Of a DNA stretch of 64,000 nt, positions 63,501 through 64,000 are shown piece after piece (position 1 is the stretch's first letter; every line of letters starts with the position of its first letter). This DNA is from Caprimulgus europaeus (taxonomy: Eukaryota > Chordata > Aves > Caprimulgiformes > Caprimulgidae). A model generated the notes under the pieces. It did not search any database. It saw only the letters and a list, made by a program, of their open reading frames with translations, and was not told the DNA's origin. Position numbers and translations under genes: made by a program. The stretch lies in the NCBI GenBank assembly GCA_907165065.1, contig OU015539.1:12422816-12486815 (forward strand), given 5' to 3'.

Positions 63501-64000
63501 ATGCACTTATCCACTGAACTGGTTTTTAAAAATGGAAAAAGGAGATCTGTCAGTTTTAGTTGCCTGTTGAAGACCAGGAATAAGAAATTATTTTGTTTCT
63601 CTTTGCCATAGTTAGGGACCTATACTATTATTATGCATCATATGGATTGTGTAAGTGCCAGAAGTATATTTCACCGGGATTATCTCAAGTCTGATGGGCT
63701 CTTTAGTGCATATTAGGTTGTTCTTTTTCTTTGGCTTCTTACTGTCTTTTCTATTGAAGGAAATAAATGTACCTATTGGCATTGGGGTTTAAGCTTTACT
63801 TGAGGTTTTTCCCTTTTTATATGTAATGTGTTGCCTTGTGTTCACTTGCTGTAATGGTTGTGCGCATAAAAATTGTGTGTTGCAAGCTGGACTGAAGGTA
63901 CTGGCAATGCAAAACTGTTTAGTCTGAGACTCTGTAGGATGAAAGGCCCTGTAATCAGTAGTCAGCAAAGGCCAGGAGTACTATGCTTGTAGTTGTGTCA
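60503..64000. other. non-coding DNA, nothing recognised
   Basis: AT-rich sequence to the end of the window. Tracts include a GGGGTTTTTTGTTTG stretch near 60996-61010, T13C6 at about 61323-61341 and A15 at 61648-61662. Frames up to 117 codons (63136-63489 minus, 61020-61364 plus) show no known domain. No exon, RNA gene or mobile element recognised. Confidence 0.5.

Noticed and set aside
1-64000. tRNA, rRNA, snRNA, CRISPR arrays, operons or phage-like gene clusters
   Set aside because: I looked for tRNA B-box-like GGTTCGAATCC, U6-like and CRISPR-like repeat-spacer patterns and saw none; the sequence is vertebrate nuclear DNA with no compact gene organisation.

Overview
The window looks like 64 kb of bird nuclear DNA, non-coding as far as I can read it. 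The diagnostic clue is a short CR1 LINE 3' end at 18470-18526, reading toward the minus strand, with the avian-type sequence around GGTTGGAAGGGACC. Other features fit a bird genome: AT-rich sequence poor in CpG, very few recognisable mobile elements, short microsatellites, and one sharp CpG island. I cannot name the species, chromosome or gene. Nothing suggests a bacterium, virus or organelle.

Layout. 1-6.4 kb is unremarkable AT-rich DNA holding two diverged direct copies of a roughly 220-bp sequence (4420-4650 and 5872-6090). At about 6.50-6.96 kb lies a CpG island with several GC boxes and a NotI site. A G-rich plus strand and GTGAGG donor-like sites lie at its right side, so it is probably a promoter with a non-coding or very short first exon that reads rightward. 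The next 57 kb would then be intron and/or regulatory DNA. No open frame in the window reads as a known protein; the longest frames are about 130-166 codons, and I treat all of them as chance or as side effects of constrained non-coding DNA.

From 15 to 23 kb several structured pieces occur: a decayed MITE-like element (15882-16041), a perfect 25-bp hairpin (17338-17394), the CR1 end, and two more near-perfect palindromes (20702-20740 and 23110-23140). Six blocks (7.56-8.18, 28.06-28.52, 32.32-32.76, 34.49-34.90, 36.66-37.21, 48.94-49.86 kb) and a seventh at 54.06-54.85 kb look like conserved non-coding elements: mixed-complexity AT-rich sequence with homeodomain, POU, SOX or TCF-type sites. 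This is an impression from composition and motifs, not a conservation result.

Two places have mRNA-3'-end-like structure. At 46653-46960 (minus strand) an AATAAA lies 19 nt before a 16-nt A tract, as in a processed retrocopy. At 39421-39624 (plus strand) an acceptor-like site is followed by a 31-codon frame, an AATAAA and an A12 tract. Both are weak. My best overall reading is the 5' end and long first intron, or the flanking gene desert, of a vertebrate gene driven from the 6.5-7.0 kb CpG island. No new multi-gene system is visible.
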